Part shown: positions 1 to 7,347 of the stretch, piece after piece
Numbering within the stretch: position 1 is the stretch's first letter
How the letters are laid out: the number at the start of each line of letters is the position of its first letter
NCBI GenBank assembly: GCA_910588825.1
Contig: CAJURF010000051.1
Coordinates: 1-25,494 of the forward strand
DNA from: an uncultured Lachnospiraceae bacterium
GTDB lineage: Bacteria; Bacillota; Clostridia; Lachnospirales; Lachnospiraceae
Length of the DNA: 25,494 nucleotides
Direction of reading: 5' to 3'
Translations under genes and position numbers: made by a program
Notes under the pieces: model-generated
Told to the model about the DNA's origin: nothing
Databases searched by the model: none
Seen by the model: the letters and a program-made list of their open reading frames with translations, nothing else

Positions 1-4
1 GTTA

Positions 5-33
5 GACCCCCCGATTCCGCGGCGGGTTCTTTT
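5..33 (+). terminator. possible terminator of a gene left of the window
   Basis: GACCC (5-9) and CCG (11-13) can pair with CGG (20-22) and GGGTT (24-28) across one C/C mismatch and a six-base loop, followed by C and four T. This could end a plus-strand transcript entering from the left. The stem is imperfect and the T run short, so the call is tentative. From here to 168 I see no coding sequence. Confidence 0.3.
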
Positions 34-168
34 AACTTAATGACATTGATTCACAGCCAATTTTGACAATCAGGCAGCGTTTTCCATTGGTTATCCCATT
101 GGGCACGTTATAAATTTGCACAAAACATAGGTCTAATATAGTCACAGGTCTAAATAGGATCACTAAAG

Positions 169-220
169 AAAAGCCGGTACCCCACAGACAGATGGTGTTC
201 TGCAGGGAGACCGGCTTTTT
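169..220. terminator. rho-independent terminator downstream of lplA (probably bidirectional)
   Basis: AAAAGCCGGT (169-178) pairs perfectly with ACCGGCTTTT (210-219) over a 31-base loop. T-rich sequence follows on either strand. On the minus strand it lies about 40 bases past the lplA stop, where the lplA transcript should end. The loop is long, so efficiency is uncertain. Confidence 0.6.
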
Positions 221-260
221 AGATTCCTAGATTTTGGGAATATTGGGATGTCCCAATGAA

Positions 261-1253
261 TCAGATAGAGTCGTACAAGAGCTCATTGATGTCCTGCGCC
301 ATGGCACCATGCTCCTGGGTCTGGCAGCAGCTCTCAACCAGAGCTTTTAATTCTGTATAAGTAAAAGAAATTCCTTCCAGTTTTTCCTGAATACTCCGGA
401 TAAAAGATTCGTCATTTGCGTCCGAATATAGGGCGGCTGCCACGATGACACCCTTTTCTACATTCAGCTGAAGGTCAAAGTCGCCCCATGGGAAACGGCG
501 GTTGATCCGGTAAGCGAAGTCAATTTTTCTGCCATACAGCCACTCATCGGAGCTGAAGAACTGTCTGGTCTCTTCCAGCTCATGGGAGGCGGATGCCGGG
601 AGCTGGTATGGGGCGGCTGGCAGATGGTACACGGTTTCAAATGCCGCGGACATGGCATCTTTCATAGTCTGTATAGTCAGGCCAGGGCAGAATTCAACCA
701 GGTTGGCAACCCGGGAGCGGACAGAGCTGACCCCTTTCGTGGCAAGCTTTTCTTTATCCACATTCAGGTATGCGGACATCATAGATGTGTCAACCTGAAT
801 TAACAGAGTGCCGTGGTGATATTTTCTTTCTCCAGAGGAATAAAAGGCGTTGCCGGAGAATTTTCGTCCGTCTACAGTGATATCATTTCTGCCTGTCTTC
901 TCAGCATGTATCCCCAGATTTTTGCATGCCTGAATGATCACCTGCAGCTGGCGTGCAACATCATAATTGTCCTTTTTCACAAGAAAGGTAAAGTTCAGAT
1001 TGCCTTTGTCGTGGAAAACAGCTCCTCCTCCTGACAGCCGGCGTACTGGATATCCGCCGTCCTCCAAAAGCCGGCTCACATGGCATTCTTTCCATAGATT
1101 CTGATTCCTTCCGCAGACTACTGTGCGCTCGTTCTGCCACAGGTAGAGGATAACTTCATCCTCCTTTACATGGTTAAATAAATATTTTTCTAATGCCAGG
1201 TTTTCATAGGGATTGAAACTGCTGCTGAGGATGGAAGAAATTTGTTTTATCAT
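261..1253 (-). CDS. lplA: lipoate-protein ligase A
   Basis: This enzyme activates lipoate (or octanoate) with ATP and transfers it to lysines of lipoyl domains such as E2 subunits or GcvH in the cytosol. The 330-residue protein has the LplA/BirA-like fold signature: RRLSGGGAVFHD at residues 71-82, the conserved lysine in GRKFSGNA (Lys131), and HHGTLL at 146-151. Its length fits bacterial LplA including the C-terminal accessory domain. The ATG at 1253 (minus strand) is preceded by AAAGGAG at suitable spacing. It is transcribed away from the fatty-acid operon and shares the intergenic region with it, but has its own promoter-like sequence. Lipoate is made from octanoyl-ACP, so proximity to fab genes is metabolically sensible. 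The alternative of an octanoyltransferase of the LipM/LipL family is less likely given the N-terminal half and the size. Confidence 0.92.
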   Translation of the reverse strand: MIKQISSILSSSFNPYENLALEKYLFNHVKEDEVILYLWQNERTVVCGRNQNLWKECHVSRLLEDGGYPVRRLSGGGAVFHDKGNLNFTFLVKKDNYDVARQLQVIIQACKNLGIHAEKTGRNDITVDGRKFSGNAFYSSGERKYHHGTLLIQVDTSMMSAYLNVDKEKLATKGVSSVRSRVANLVEFCPGLTIQTMKDAMSAAFETVYHLPAAPYQLPASASHELEETRQFFSSDEWLYGRKIDFAYRINRRFPWGDFDLQLNVEKGVIVAAALYSDANDESFIRSIQEKLEGISFTYTELKALVESCCQTQEHGAMAQDINELLYDSI

Positions 1254-1335
1254 TAACGTCTCCTTTGTAGTGGGTGATTCTTAAGCCAGAAATCTTCAGC
1301 TGGCTGAAAAATCATTTTCTGTCGGTTTGTATGTT

Positions 1336-1364
1336 ATTGTAATATATCTGAGGCGGAATAGCAA
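1336..1364 (-). promoter_or_regulatory. predicted lplA promoter
   Basis: On the minus strand TTGCTA (1359-1364) is followed after exactly 17 bases by TACAAT (1336-1341), a good sigma-A type match. The predicted transcript would have a leader of about 75 bases before the lplA ATG. The leader contains a short hairpin, AGCCAG/CTGGCT at 1284-1305. Confidence 0.5.
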
Positions 1365-1413
1365 GAAGATATGGGGCCAGGCTGATTTTCCATAGAGCGT
1401 GTCTTAAAAATGC

Positions 1414-1442
1414 TTGACAAAGGAAAATATTGGGTATATACT
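1414..1442 (+). promoter_or_regulatory. predicted fatty-acid operon promoter
   Basis: TTGACA (1414-1419), a 17-base spacer and TATACT (1437-1442) make a near-consensus sigma-A promoter. The predicted start near 1449 lies inside the first FabT-like palindrome, so a bound repressor would block initiation directly. The leader to fabH is about 57 bases. Confidence 0.75.
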
Positions 1443-1454
1443 TTGATAATCAAA
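1442..1454. promoter_or_regulatory. FabT-like operator, box 1
   Basis: TTTGAT-A-ATCAAA is a perfect 13-base palindrome overlapping the last base of the -10 element and the predicted start site. It matches the TTTGA-N3-TCAAA pattern known for FabT of streptococci and related Firmicutes. The matching regulator gene ends this operon (11629-12111). Binding is inferred, not shown. Confidence 0.65.
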
Positions 1455-1473
1455 ATAATTTAATTTAAAACTA

Positions 1474-1486
1474 ATTGACAATCAAA
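1474..1486. promoter_or_regulatory. FabT-like operator, box 2
   Basis: ATTGAC-A-ATCAAA has the same geometry as box 1, with a perfect right half and a degenerate left half. Its centre (1480) is 32 bases from that of box 1 (1448), about three helical turns, so two dimers could bind the same DNA face. It lies in the leader just before the fabH ribosome site. Confidence 0.5.
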
Positions 1487-1505
1487 ACAAATCAGAGGAA
1501 TCAAT

Positions 1506-2498
1506 ATGGCTGTAAATATATGCGGGACGGGAGCGTTTATACCGTCCCATGTGATGGATAATAACGGCATTGCAGAATTGGTGGATACCAATGATGAATG
1601 GATCAGGGAGAGGACAGGTATCTCCAGAAGACACATCGTAGACGGGGAGACCACAGTCTCCATGGCCTGTGAAGCGGGAGAGCGTGCGCTTTCCATGGCA
1701 GGTATTTCAGCAGAGGAGGTAGACTTGATTGTGGTTTCTACCATATCCTCAAACGTGGTCCTTCCCTGTGCGGCATGTGAGGTTCAAAAGGAGCTGGGGG
1801 CAGTGAATGCTACCTGCTTCGACCTGAGCGCCGCCTGCACAGGTTTTGTCCTGGCCTATAATACTGCGGCGGCTTACCTGTCCGGCGGGATTTATAAGAC
1901 AGCGCTGATCATTGGAAGTGAGAGCCTTTCCAATCTTACCAACTGGAAAGACAGGGGAACATGTATTTTATTTGGAGACGGGGCAGGGGCTGCAGTACTG
2001 AGAGCAGACAGCCGCAGGATGTATGTTCCTGTGACACATTCCGACGGTGGGAAAGGCAGTGCCCTCAGTTTAAAGAGCCGCCATGACAGGAATGTGCTCA
2101 CGGCAGGAGAAGACTCCGGGGAAAAGCATGACTACGGCACAGACGAATATTTCATGAAAATGGATGGGAAGGCAGTATTTCAGTTTGCCGTAAAGAAGGT
2201 GCCTCAGGCGGTGCGGGAAGTTCTGGAGAAAAACCAGGTCAGACAGGATGAAATAGATTGGTTCCTGCTTCATCAGGCAAACAAAAGGATTGTGGAATCA
2301 GTGGCCAAGCGTCTGGGAGAACCTATGGAGAAATTCCCTATGAATATTCAGGAATATGGCAATACATCGTCGGCCAGCATACCCATTCTTCTAGACGAGA
2401 TGAATCGGAAAGGTATGCTGAAGCCGGGGCAGAAGATTGTCATGGCAGGATTCGGCGCAGGGCTCACATGGGGCGCTTCCATTGTTGAGTGGATGTAA
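1506..2498 (+). CDS. fabH: beta-ketoacyl-ACP synthase III (FabH)
   Basis: FabH starts fatty acid synthesis by condensing an acyl-CoA primer (acetyl-CoA or a branched primer) with malonyl-ACP. The 330-residue thiolase-fold protein has the catalytic triad in order: Cys111 in SAACTGF, His256 in LLHQANKRI and Asn286 in YGNTSSAS. It ends with the typical GFGAGLTWGA motif. The ATG at 1506 follows AGAGGA with six bases spacing and is the first gene after the operon promoter. Relative to E. coli FabH it has about a dozen extra residues between Cys and His (around 185-212). Primer preference cannot be read from sequence alone. Confidence 0.95.
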   Translation: MAVNICGTGAFIPSHVMDNNGIAELVDTNDEWIRERTGISRRHIVDGETTVSMACEAGERALSMAGISAEEVDLIVVSTISSNVVLPCAACEVQKELGAVNATCFDLSAACTGFVLAYNTAAAYLSGGIYKTALIIGSESLSNLTNWKDRGTCILFGDGAGAAVLRADSRRMYVPVTHSDGGKGSALSLKSRHDRNVLTAGEDSGEKHDYGTDEYFMKMDGKAVFQFAVKKVPQAVREVLEKNQVRQDEIDWFLLHQANKRIVESVAKRLGEPMEKFPMNIQEYGNTSSASIPILLDEMNRKGMLKPGQKIVMAGFGAGLTWGASIVEWM

Positions 2499-2550
2499 TT
2501 ATAAACATTTAGTATTGAATGAATGATAGAAAGAAACGGGGTTTTAAAAA

Positions 2551-3489
2551 ATGCAGACAGAATTAACCAGAAAATTGGGCATTGAATATCCGATTATCCA
2601 GGGAGGCATGGCCTGGGTTGCTGAATATCATCTGGCGGCGGCTGTGTCAGAAGCAGGAGGTCTGGGGCTTATCGGCGCGGCAAATGCCCCGGCGGAGTGG
2701 GTGCGGGAGCAGATTCGGGAGGCAAAAAAGATTACAGATAAGCCTTTCGGTGTGAACATCATGTTGATGAGTCCCTATGCCGACCAGGTGGCAAAAGTGG
2801 CAGCGGAAGAAGGGGTAAAGGTAATTACCACCGGTGCAGGCAATCCTGAGAAATATATGGAAATGTGGAAAGAGGCAGACATCCGCGTGATTCCAGTGGT
2901 TGCCTCCGTAGCCCTGGCCAAACGCATGGAGCGCTGCGGCGCAGACGCGGTGGTGGCAGAGGGATGTGAGTCCGGCGGCCATATTGGAGAGAGCACCACA
3001 ATGGTACTGGTGCCTCAGGTGGCAGATGCGGTGCAGATTCCGGTGATCGCCGCAGGGGGGATCGCAGATGGCAGAGGTATTGCCGCGGCATTTATGCTGG
3101 GGGCCAAAGGGGTGCAGATGGGCACCTGCTTTGTGGTGACAGACGAATCCCAGGTACATGATAATTACAAAGAACGGATCATAAAAGCAAAGGACATTGA
3201 CACAAAGGTGACAGGCCGCAGCACGGGTCATCCCATCCGTACCCTGCGCAACGAGATGACCAAGAGATATACAGAACTTGAGGAACAGGGAGCCAGCTTT
3301 GAGGAATTGGAACATCTGACTCTGGGAGGACTGAGAAATGCTGTTGTAGAAGGCGATGTGAAAAATGGAAGTGTCATGGCAGGACAGATTGCCGGCATGG
3401 TGAAAGAGCGGATGTCCTGTAAGGAGCTGATTGATAAACTGGTAAGAGAAACGGATGAATTGATGAAGGGAGTGGGTCTGTATGATTAA
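2551..3489 (+). CDS. fabK: FMN-dependent enoyl-ACP reductase (FabK)
   Basis: FabK reduces trans-2-enoyl-ACP with NAD(P)H and FMN in the last step of each elongation cycle, replacing FabI in many Firmicutes. The 312-residue TIM-barrel protein opens with the PIIQGGMAWV motif. It has the active-site histidine in SGGHIGE at His144, the same number as in pneumococcal FabK. Phosphate-binding loops AAGGIADGRG and GVQMGTCF follow. Position between fabH and fabD matches the streptococcal operon, but the usual acpP between fabH and fabK is missing; only 52 bases separate the two genes. The ribosome site is weak. Its stop overlaps fabD by 8 bases, suggesting translational coupling. No fabI is present in the window. 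Confidence 0.93.
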   Translation: MQTELTRKLGIEYPIIQGGMAWVAEYHLAAAVSEAGGLGLIGAANAPAEWVREQIREAKKITDKPFGVNIMLMSPYADQVAKVAAEEGVKVITTGAGNPEKYMEMWKEADIRVIPVVASVALAKRMERCGADAVVAEGCESGGHIGESTTMVLVPQVADAVQIPVIAAGGIADGRGIAAAFMLGAKGVQMGTCFVVTDESQVHDNYKERIIKAKDIDTKVTGRSTGHPIRTLRNEMTKRYTELEEQGASFEELEHLTLGGLRNAVVEGDVKNGSVMAGQIAGMVKERMSCKELIDKLVRETDELMKGVGLYD

Positions 3490-4411
3490 GACGGCATTTA
3501 TTTATCCTGGCCAGGGAGCGCAGAAAGCAGGTATGGGCGCAGATTTTTATGAGAAAAGTCCTGCCGTCAGGGAGATTTTCGACCAGGCGTCCAAAGTTTT
3601 AGATTTGGATATGAAAGCGTTGTGTTTCGAAAAAAATGACAAACTGGATCTGACAGAATATACCCAGGCGGCGCTGGTTACCACCTGTCTTGCCATGACG
3701 AAAGTTGTGGAAGAAGCAGGGATTACGCCGGATATCACAGCCGGGCTGAGCTTAGGAGAATATGCGGCCATCGCTGCGGCAGGGGGCATGGACGATATGG
3801 ATGCCATTCGTCTGGTGCGAAAAAGAGGGATTCTGATGCAGAATACAGTGCCGGCCGGAGAAGGGGCCATGTGTGCGGTGATGGCCATGGATGCAGAGAA
3901 AATCGAGCAGGTCATAGCAGACATTCCGGAAGTGGAAGTGGCAAATTATAACTGCCCCGGGCAGATCGTCATCACCGGGAGAAAAGAGGGAGTGGAAACA
4001 GCGGCAGTGAAATTGAAAGACGCCGGGGCCAGACGCACCATGATGCTCAATGTAAGCGGCCCATTCCATTCTCCGCTGCTGAAACCGGCGGGAGAAGAAT
4101 TGGCAGAAGAGCTTGTATCTGTGCAGATGCACTCTCTGCAGATCCCTTATGTGACCAATGTGACGGCCCGGAAAGTGGAAGATATTGCAGAGACCAAAGA
4201 GCTTCTGGCCAGACAGGTGAGTTCGCCGGTGCGCTGGATGCAGAGCATGGAATATATGATTGCAGAGGGTGTGGAGCGGTTTGTGGAGATCGGACCGGGA
4301 AGCACACTGGCCAGCTTTATGAAAAAAATCAATCCAAAGAGCAGAGTCTACAACGTCAACTCTTGGGAAGATGTGGAGAAGACAGCAGCAGCTCTGAAAG
4401 GAGAAGAGTAA
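3482..4411 (+). CDS. fabD: malonyl-CoA:ACP transacylase (FabD)
   Basis: FabD moves malonyl groups from CoA to acyl carrier protein, supplying the extender unit for FabH and FabF. The 309-residue protein has the expected landmarks: GQGAQ at 10-14, nucleophile Ser90 in GLSLGEY and catalytic His196 in SGPFHSPLL. The usual GHSLGE nucleophile elbow reads GLSLGE here, with Leu89 in place of His, while Ser and the catalytic His are kept, so it should be active. The ATG at 3482 overlaps the fabK stop by 8 bases; the ribosome site lies within fabK. Confidence 0.95.
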   Translation: MIKTAFIYPGQGAQKAGMGADFYEKSPAVREIFDQASKVLDLDMKALCFEKNDKLDLTEYTQAALVTTCLAMTKVVEEAGITPDITAGLSLGEYAAIAAAGGMDDMDAIRLVRKRGILMQNTVPAGEGAMCAVMAMDAEKIEQVIADIPEVEVANYNCPGQIVITGRKEGVETAAVKLKDAGARRTMMLNVSGPFHSPLLKPAGEELAEELVSVQMHSLQIPYVTNVTARKVEDIAETKELLARQVSSPVRWMQSMEYMIAEGVERFVEIGPGSTLASFMKKINPKSRVYNVNSWEDVEKTAAALKGEE

Positions 4412-4414
4412 AAG

Positions 4415-5155
4415 ATGTTATCAGGAAAAACAGCAGTGGTAACAGGAGCCTCCAGAGGAATCGGAAAAGCCATCGCTCTGAAACTGGCGTCCCAGGGTGC
4501 CGCTGTAGTAGTCAATTATAATGGTTCGGAAGAAAAAGCTAGAGAAGTGGAACAGGAAATCCAGGCTCAGGGAGGAACCGCGTCTGTCTATCAGTGCAAT
4601 GTGGCAGATTATGGGCAGTGTGAAACATTTATTCAGGATGTAATCAAACAGTATGGACGGCTGGATATTCTGGTAAATAATGCAGGGATTACCAAAGACG
4701 GATTATTGATGAAAATGACAGAAGAAGACTTCGACCAGGTGATGGATATTAATCTGAAAGGTGCATTTCATACCATACGCTTTGCATCCCGCCAGATGTT
4801 AAAACAAAAAAGCGGACGTATCATCAATATGTCGTCAGTTTCCGGCGTGGCGGGCAACGCAGGCCAGGCCAATTATGCGGCATCCAAGGCGGGGCTTATT
4901 GGCCTGACCAAAGCTGCGGCCCGGGAACTGGCATCCAGAGGGATTACAGTCAATGCCATTGCACCTGGATTTATTAAGACAGATATGACCAGCGTGCTGC
5001 CGGAAAAGGTGAAAGAGGCTTCTGTGGCACAGATTCCTCTCGGAACATTTGGAAAGCCGGAACATGTGGCTGCGGCAGCAGCATTTCTGGCTTCTGAGGA
5101 GGCGGGATATATTACAGGACAGGTGCTTCATGTAGACGGCGGTATGATCATGTAG
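4415..5155 (+). CDS. fabG: 3-oxoacyl-ACP reductase (FabG)
   Basis: FabG uses NADPH to reduce 3-ketoacyl-ACP to 3-hydroxyacyl-ACP. The 246-residue short-chain dehydrogenase has the nucleotide-binding motif TGASRGIG (10-17), NNAG (88-91), and the catalytic set Asn113, Ser141, Tyr154 and Lys158 in NYAASK. The C-terminal GGMIM end is typical of FabG. It starts three bases after fabD stops, with AAAGGAG inside the fabD end as ribosome site. Length and operon position make FabG much more likely than another short-chain dehydrogenase. Confidence 0.96.
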   Translation: MLSGKTAVVTGASRGIGKAIALKLASQGAAVVVNYNGSEEKAREVEQEIQAQGGTASVYQCNVADYGQCETFIQDVIKQYGRLDILVNNAGITKDGLLMKMTEEDFDQVMDINLKGAFHTIRFASRQMLKQKSGRIINMSSVSGVAGNAGQANYAASKAGLIGLTKAAARELASRGITVNAIAPGFIKTDMTSVLPEKVKEASVAQIPLGTFGKPEHVAAAAAFLASEEAGYITGQVLHVDGGMIM

Positions 5156-5180
5156 GAATCGGGGGAGAAAGAGAAACGAT

Positions 5181-6428
5181 ATGAAAAGAAGAGTGGTAGT
5201 TACAGGACTTGGGGCAGTGACCCCCCTTGGAAATACAGTGCCAGAATTTTGGGCTGGTATCAAAGCGGGAAAAGTGGGTATCGGTGAGATTACAAAGTTT
5301 GACACAACTGATTATAAGGTAAAACTAGCGGCAGAAGTAAAAGACTTTACGGCAAAAGAGCGCATGGATTTTAAAGCGGCAAAGAGAATGGAGCCCTTTT
5401 CCCAGTATGCTGTGGCTGCGGCGAAAGAAGCATTTGAGGATGCAGGGCTTGATATGGAAAAGGAAGACCCGTACCGTACCGGAGTCGTGGTGGGCTCCGG
5501 TATCGGAAGCCTCCAGGTGGCAGAGCGGGAATATGAGAAAATTTTGTCCAAAGGGCCTGCCCGTGTGAATCCCCTTATGGTGCCTTTGATGATTTCTAAT
5601 ATGGCGGCTGGAAACATTTCCATTCAGCTGGGGTTGAAAGGAAAATGCACCAATGTGGTAACCGCATGTGCATCGGGAACCCACAGCATCGGCGATGCTT
5701 TCCGGGCCATTCAGTATGGTGATGCAGACGTGATGCTGGCCGGAGGGGCAGAGAGCTGTATCTGTCCTCTGGGCGTGGCAGGTTTTACAGGATTGACGGC
5801 ATTGTCCACATCCACAGACCCTCTGAGGGCATCCATTCCTTTTGACAAAGACAGAGATGGCTTTGTGCTGGGGGAAGGCGCCGGAGTGGTGGTGCTGGAG
5901 GAATGGGAACATGCCAGAGCGCGGGGAGCTCATATCTATGCAGAAGTGTCCGGTTATGGAGCCACTGGCGACGCTTATCACATTACTTCTCCTGCGGAAG
6001 ACGGCAGCGGAGCTGCCAAAGCCATGGAGATAGCCATGGAAGAAGGCGGGATTACCCCTTCTCAGGTGGATTATATCAACGCACACGGCACCAGTACCCA
6101 CCACAACGATTTGTTCGAGACAAAGGCAATTAAGCTGGCACTTGGAAGCGCGGCATCACAGGTGGTTATCAATTCCACCAAGTCTATGATCGGCCATCTG
6201 CTGGGGGCAGCCGGAGGCGTGGAATTCATTACCTGTGTAAAAGCCATCCAGGACGGATTCATTCATCAGACCATGGGATTTAAAAATCCAGATGAAGAGT
6301 GTGATTTGAATTATGCTCTGGACGGTCCGGTGGAAAAAGATATCCATTATGTATTGACAAATTCGCTGGGATTTGGCGGTCACAATGCCACGCTTCTGCT
6401 GAAGAAGTATGGAACGGATGCAGAATAA
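5181..6428 (+). CDS. fabF: beta-ketoacyl-ACP synthase II (FabF)
   Basis: FabF elongates acyl-ACP by condensation with malonyl-ACP. The 415-residue protein has the Cys-His-His site: Cys163 in TACASGTHS, His302 in NAHGTSTHHND, and Lys334/His339 in STKSMIGHLLGA. The C-terminal glycine-rich loop NSLGFGGHNA is intact. Spacing and length match the E. coli enzyme almost residue for residue. It is the only elongating condensing enzyme in the operon. A G-rich ribosome site (GGGGGAG, 5160-5166) lies rather far from the ATG. Confidence 0.96.
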   Translation: MKRRVVVTGLGAVTPLGNTVPEFWAGIKAGKVGIGEITKFDTTDYKVKLAAEVKDFTAKERMDFKAAKRMEPFSQYAVAAAKEAFEDAGLDMEKEDPYRTGVVVGSGIGSLQVAEREYEKILSKGPARVNPLMVPLMISNMAAGNISIQLGLKGKCTNVVTACASGTHSIGDAFRAIQYGDADVMLAGGAESCICPLGVAGFTGLTALSTSTDPLRASIPFDKDRDGFVLGEGAGVVVLEEWEHARARGAHIYAEVSGYGATGDAYHITSPAEDGSGAAKAMEIAMEEGGITPSQVDYINAHGTSTHHNDLFETKAIKLALGSAASQVVINSTKSMIGHLLGAAGGVEFITCVKAIQDGFIHQTMGFKNPDEECDLNYALDGPVEKDIHYVLTNSLGFGGHNATLLLKKYGTDAE

Positions 6429-6467
6429 AAAGGGGCGCAGTTATAGACTCAGGAAAGGATTCAAGTT

Positions 6468-6896
6468 ATGGAATTTGAAAATCTTATCAGACTGATTGAG
6501 AAAGTATCTCAGTCAGAATTGACCGGGTTGAAATATGAAGAAGACGGAGTGAAGCTGCACTTGACGAAAAAGCAGGGGGGGATTCAGGTACAGGCATCAG
6601 AAGGGCCTGTGCAGGTGGTTTCCCTGCCTAAATCAGAAGCAGCACCGGATTCTGGGAAGAATAATAAGATCATCGAATCTCCGCTGGTGGGTACTTTTTA
6701 TGCGGCTCCTGATGAGGAGGCAGAACCCTTTGTCCGTGTGGGGGATGTGGTGAGAAAAGGGCAGACACTGGCCATTATAGAGGCCATGAAGCTTATGAAC
6801 GAAATAGAAAGTGATTATGACGGAACCATAGCGGAAATATATGTATCAAACGGCCAGACAGTGGAGTACGGCCAGGAGCTGTTTCGGATTGATTAG
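6468..6896 (+). CDS. accB: biotin carboxyl carrier protein of acetyl-CoA carboxylase (AccB)
   Basis: AccB carries biotin between the carboxylase and carboxyltransferase halves of acetyl-CoA carboxylase. The 142-residue protein has an N-terminal segment, a variable linker (about 40-68) and a C-terminal biotinyl domain starting at ESPLVGTFY. The biotin-accepting lysine is Lys108 in EAMKLMN. Length fits acetyl-CoA carboxylase BCCP. It sits between fabF and fabZ as in streptococcal fab operons. It needs a biotin-protein ligase, which is not in the window. Confidence 0.95.
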   Translation: MEFENLIRLIEKVSQSELTGLKYEEDGVKLHLTKKQGGIQVQASEGPVQVVSLPKSEAAPDSGKNNKIIESPLVGTFYAAPDEEAEPFVRVGDVVRKGQTLAIIEAMKLMNEIESDYDGTIAEIYVSNGQTVEYGQELFRID

Positions 6897-6910
6897 GAGA
6901 TGAGGGAGTT

Positions 6911-7339
6911 ATGAATCATTTAGATATTAATCAGATTAAAGAGATTATTCCCCACCGCCACCCGTTTCTCTTATTGGATTATATTGAGGATTATGAGCCA
7001 GGGCAGTATGCAGTGGGGTATAAATGCGTATCCTATCGTGAGGAGTTTTTTGCCGGGCATTTTCCCCAGGAGCCGGTGATGCCGGGAGTGCTCACGGTGG
7101 AAGCTCTGGCCCAGGCGGGGGCAGTGGCCATCTTAAGCATGGAAGAAAACAAAGGAAAAACCGCTTACTTTGGCGGCATTAATAAATGTAAGTTTAGAGG
7201 CAAGGTGGTACCTGGGGATAAGGTGCGGCTGGAGACTAAGATCATCCGCCAGAAAGGCGCTGTGGGCATTGGGGAAGCTGTGGCAAGCGTGGATGGAAAA
7301 ACTGTTGTCAGCGCCGAACTGACATTTATGATTGGATAG
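6911..7339 (+). CDS. fabZ: 3-hydroxyacyl-ACP dehydratase (FabZ)
   Basis: FabZ removes water from 3-hydroxyacyl-ACP to give trans-2-enoyl-ACP for FabK. The 142-residue hotdog-fold protein has the HRHPFLLLD motif at 15-23, catalytic His50 in AGHFP, and catalytic Glu64 in VEALAQ. GGGAG-like sequence precedes the ATG, and the gene lies 14 bases after accB and 8 before accC. FabZ homologues can act as isomerases (FabN) in enterococci. Only one copy is present here, so it must at least serve the basic dehydratase role. Confidence 0.95.
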   Translation: MNHLDINQIKEIIPHRHPFLLLDYIEDYEPGQYAVGYKCVSYREEFFAGHFPQEPVMPGVLTVEALAQAGAVAILSMEENKGKTAYFGGINKCKFRGKVVPGDKVRLETKIIRQKGAVGIGEAVASVDGKTVVSAELTFMIG

Positions 7340-7347
7340 GGGGCTGC

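Noticed and set aside
62..74. TTTGACAATCAGG, a weak FabT-like box near the left edge
   Set aside because: The right half is poor, and it is neither at a convincing promoter nor ahead of a gene in the window.
129..153. Direct repeat AGGTCTAA (129-136 and 146-153)
   Set aside because: Only eight bases, two copies 17 bases apart, no gene associated; too short to interpret.
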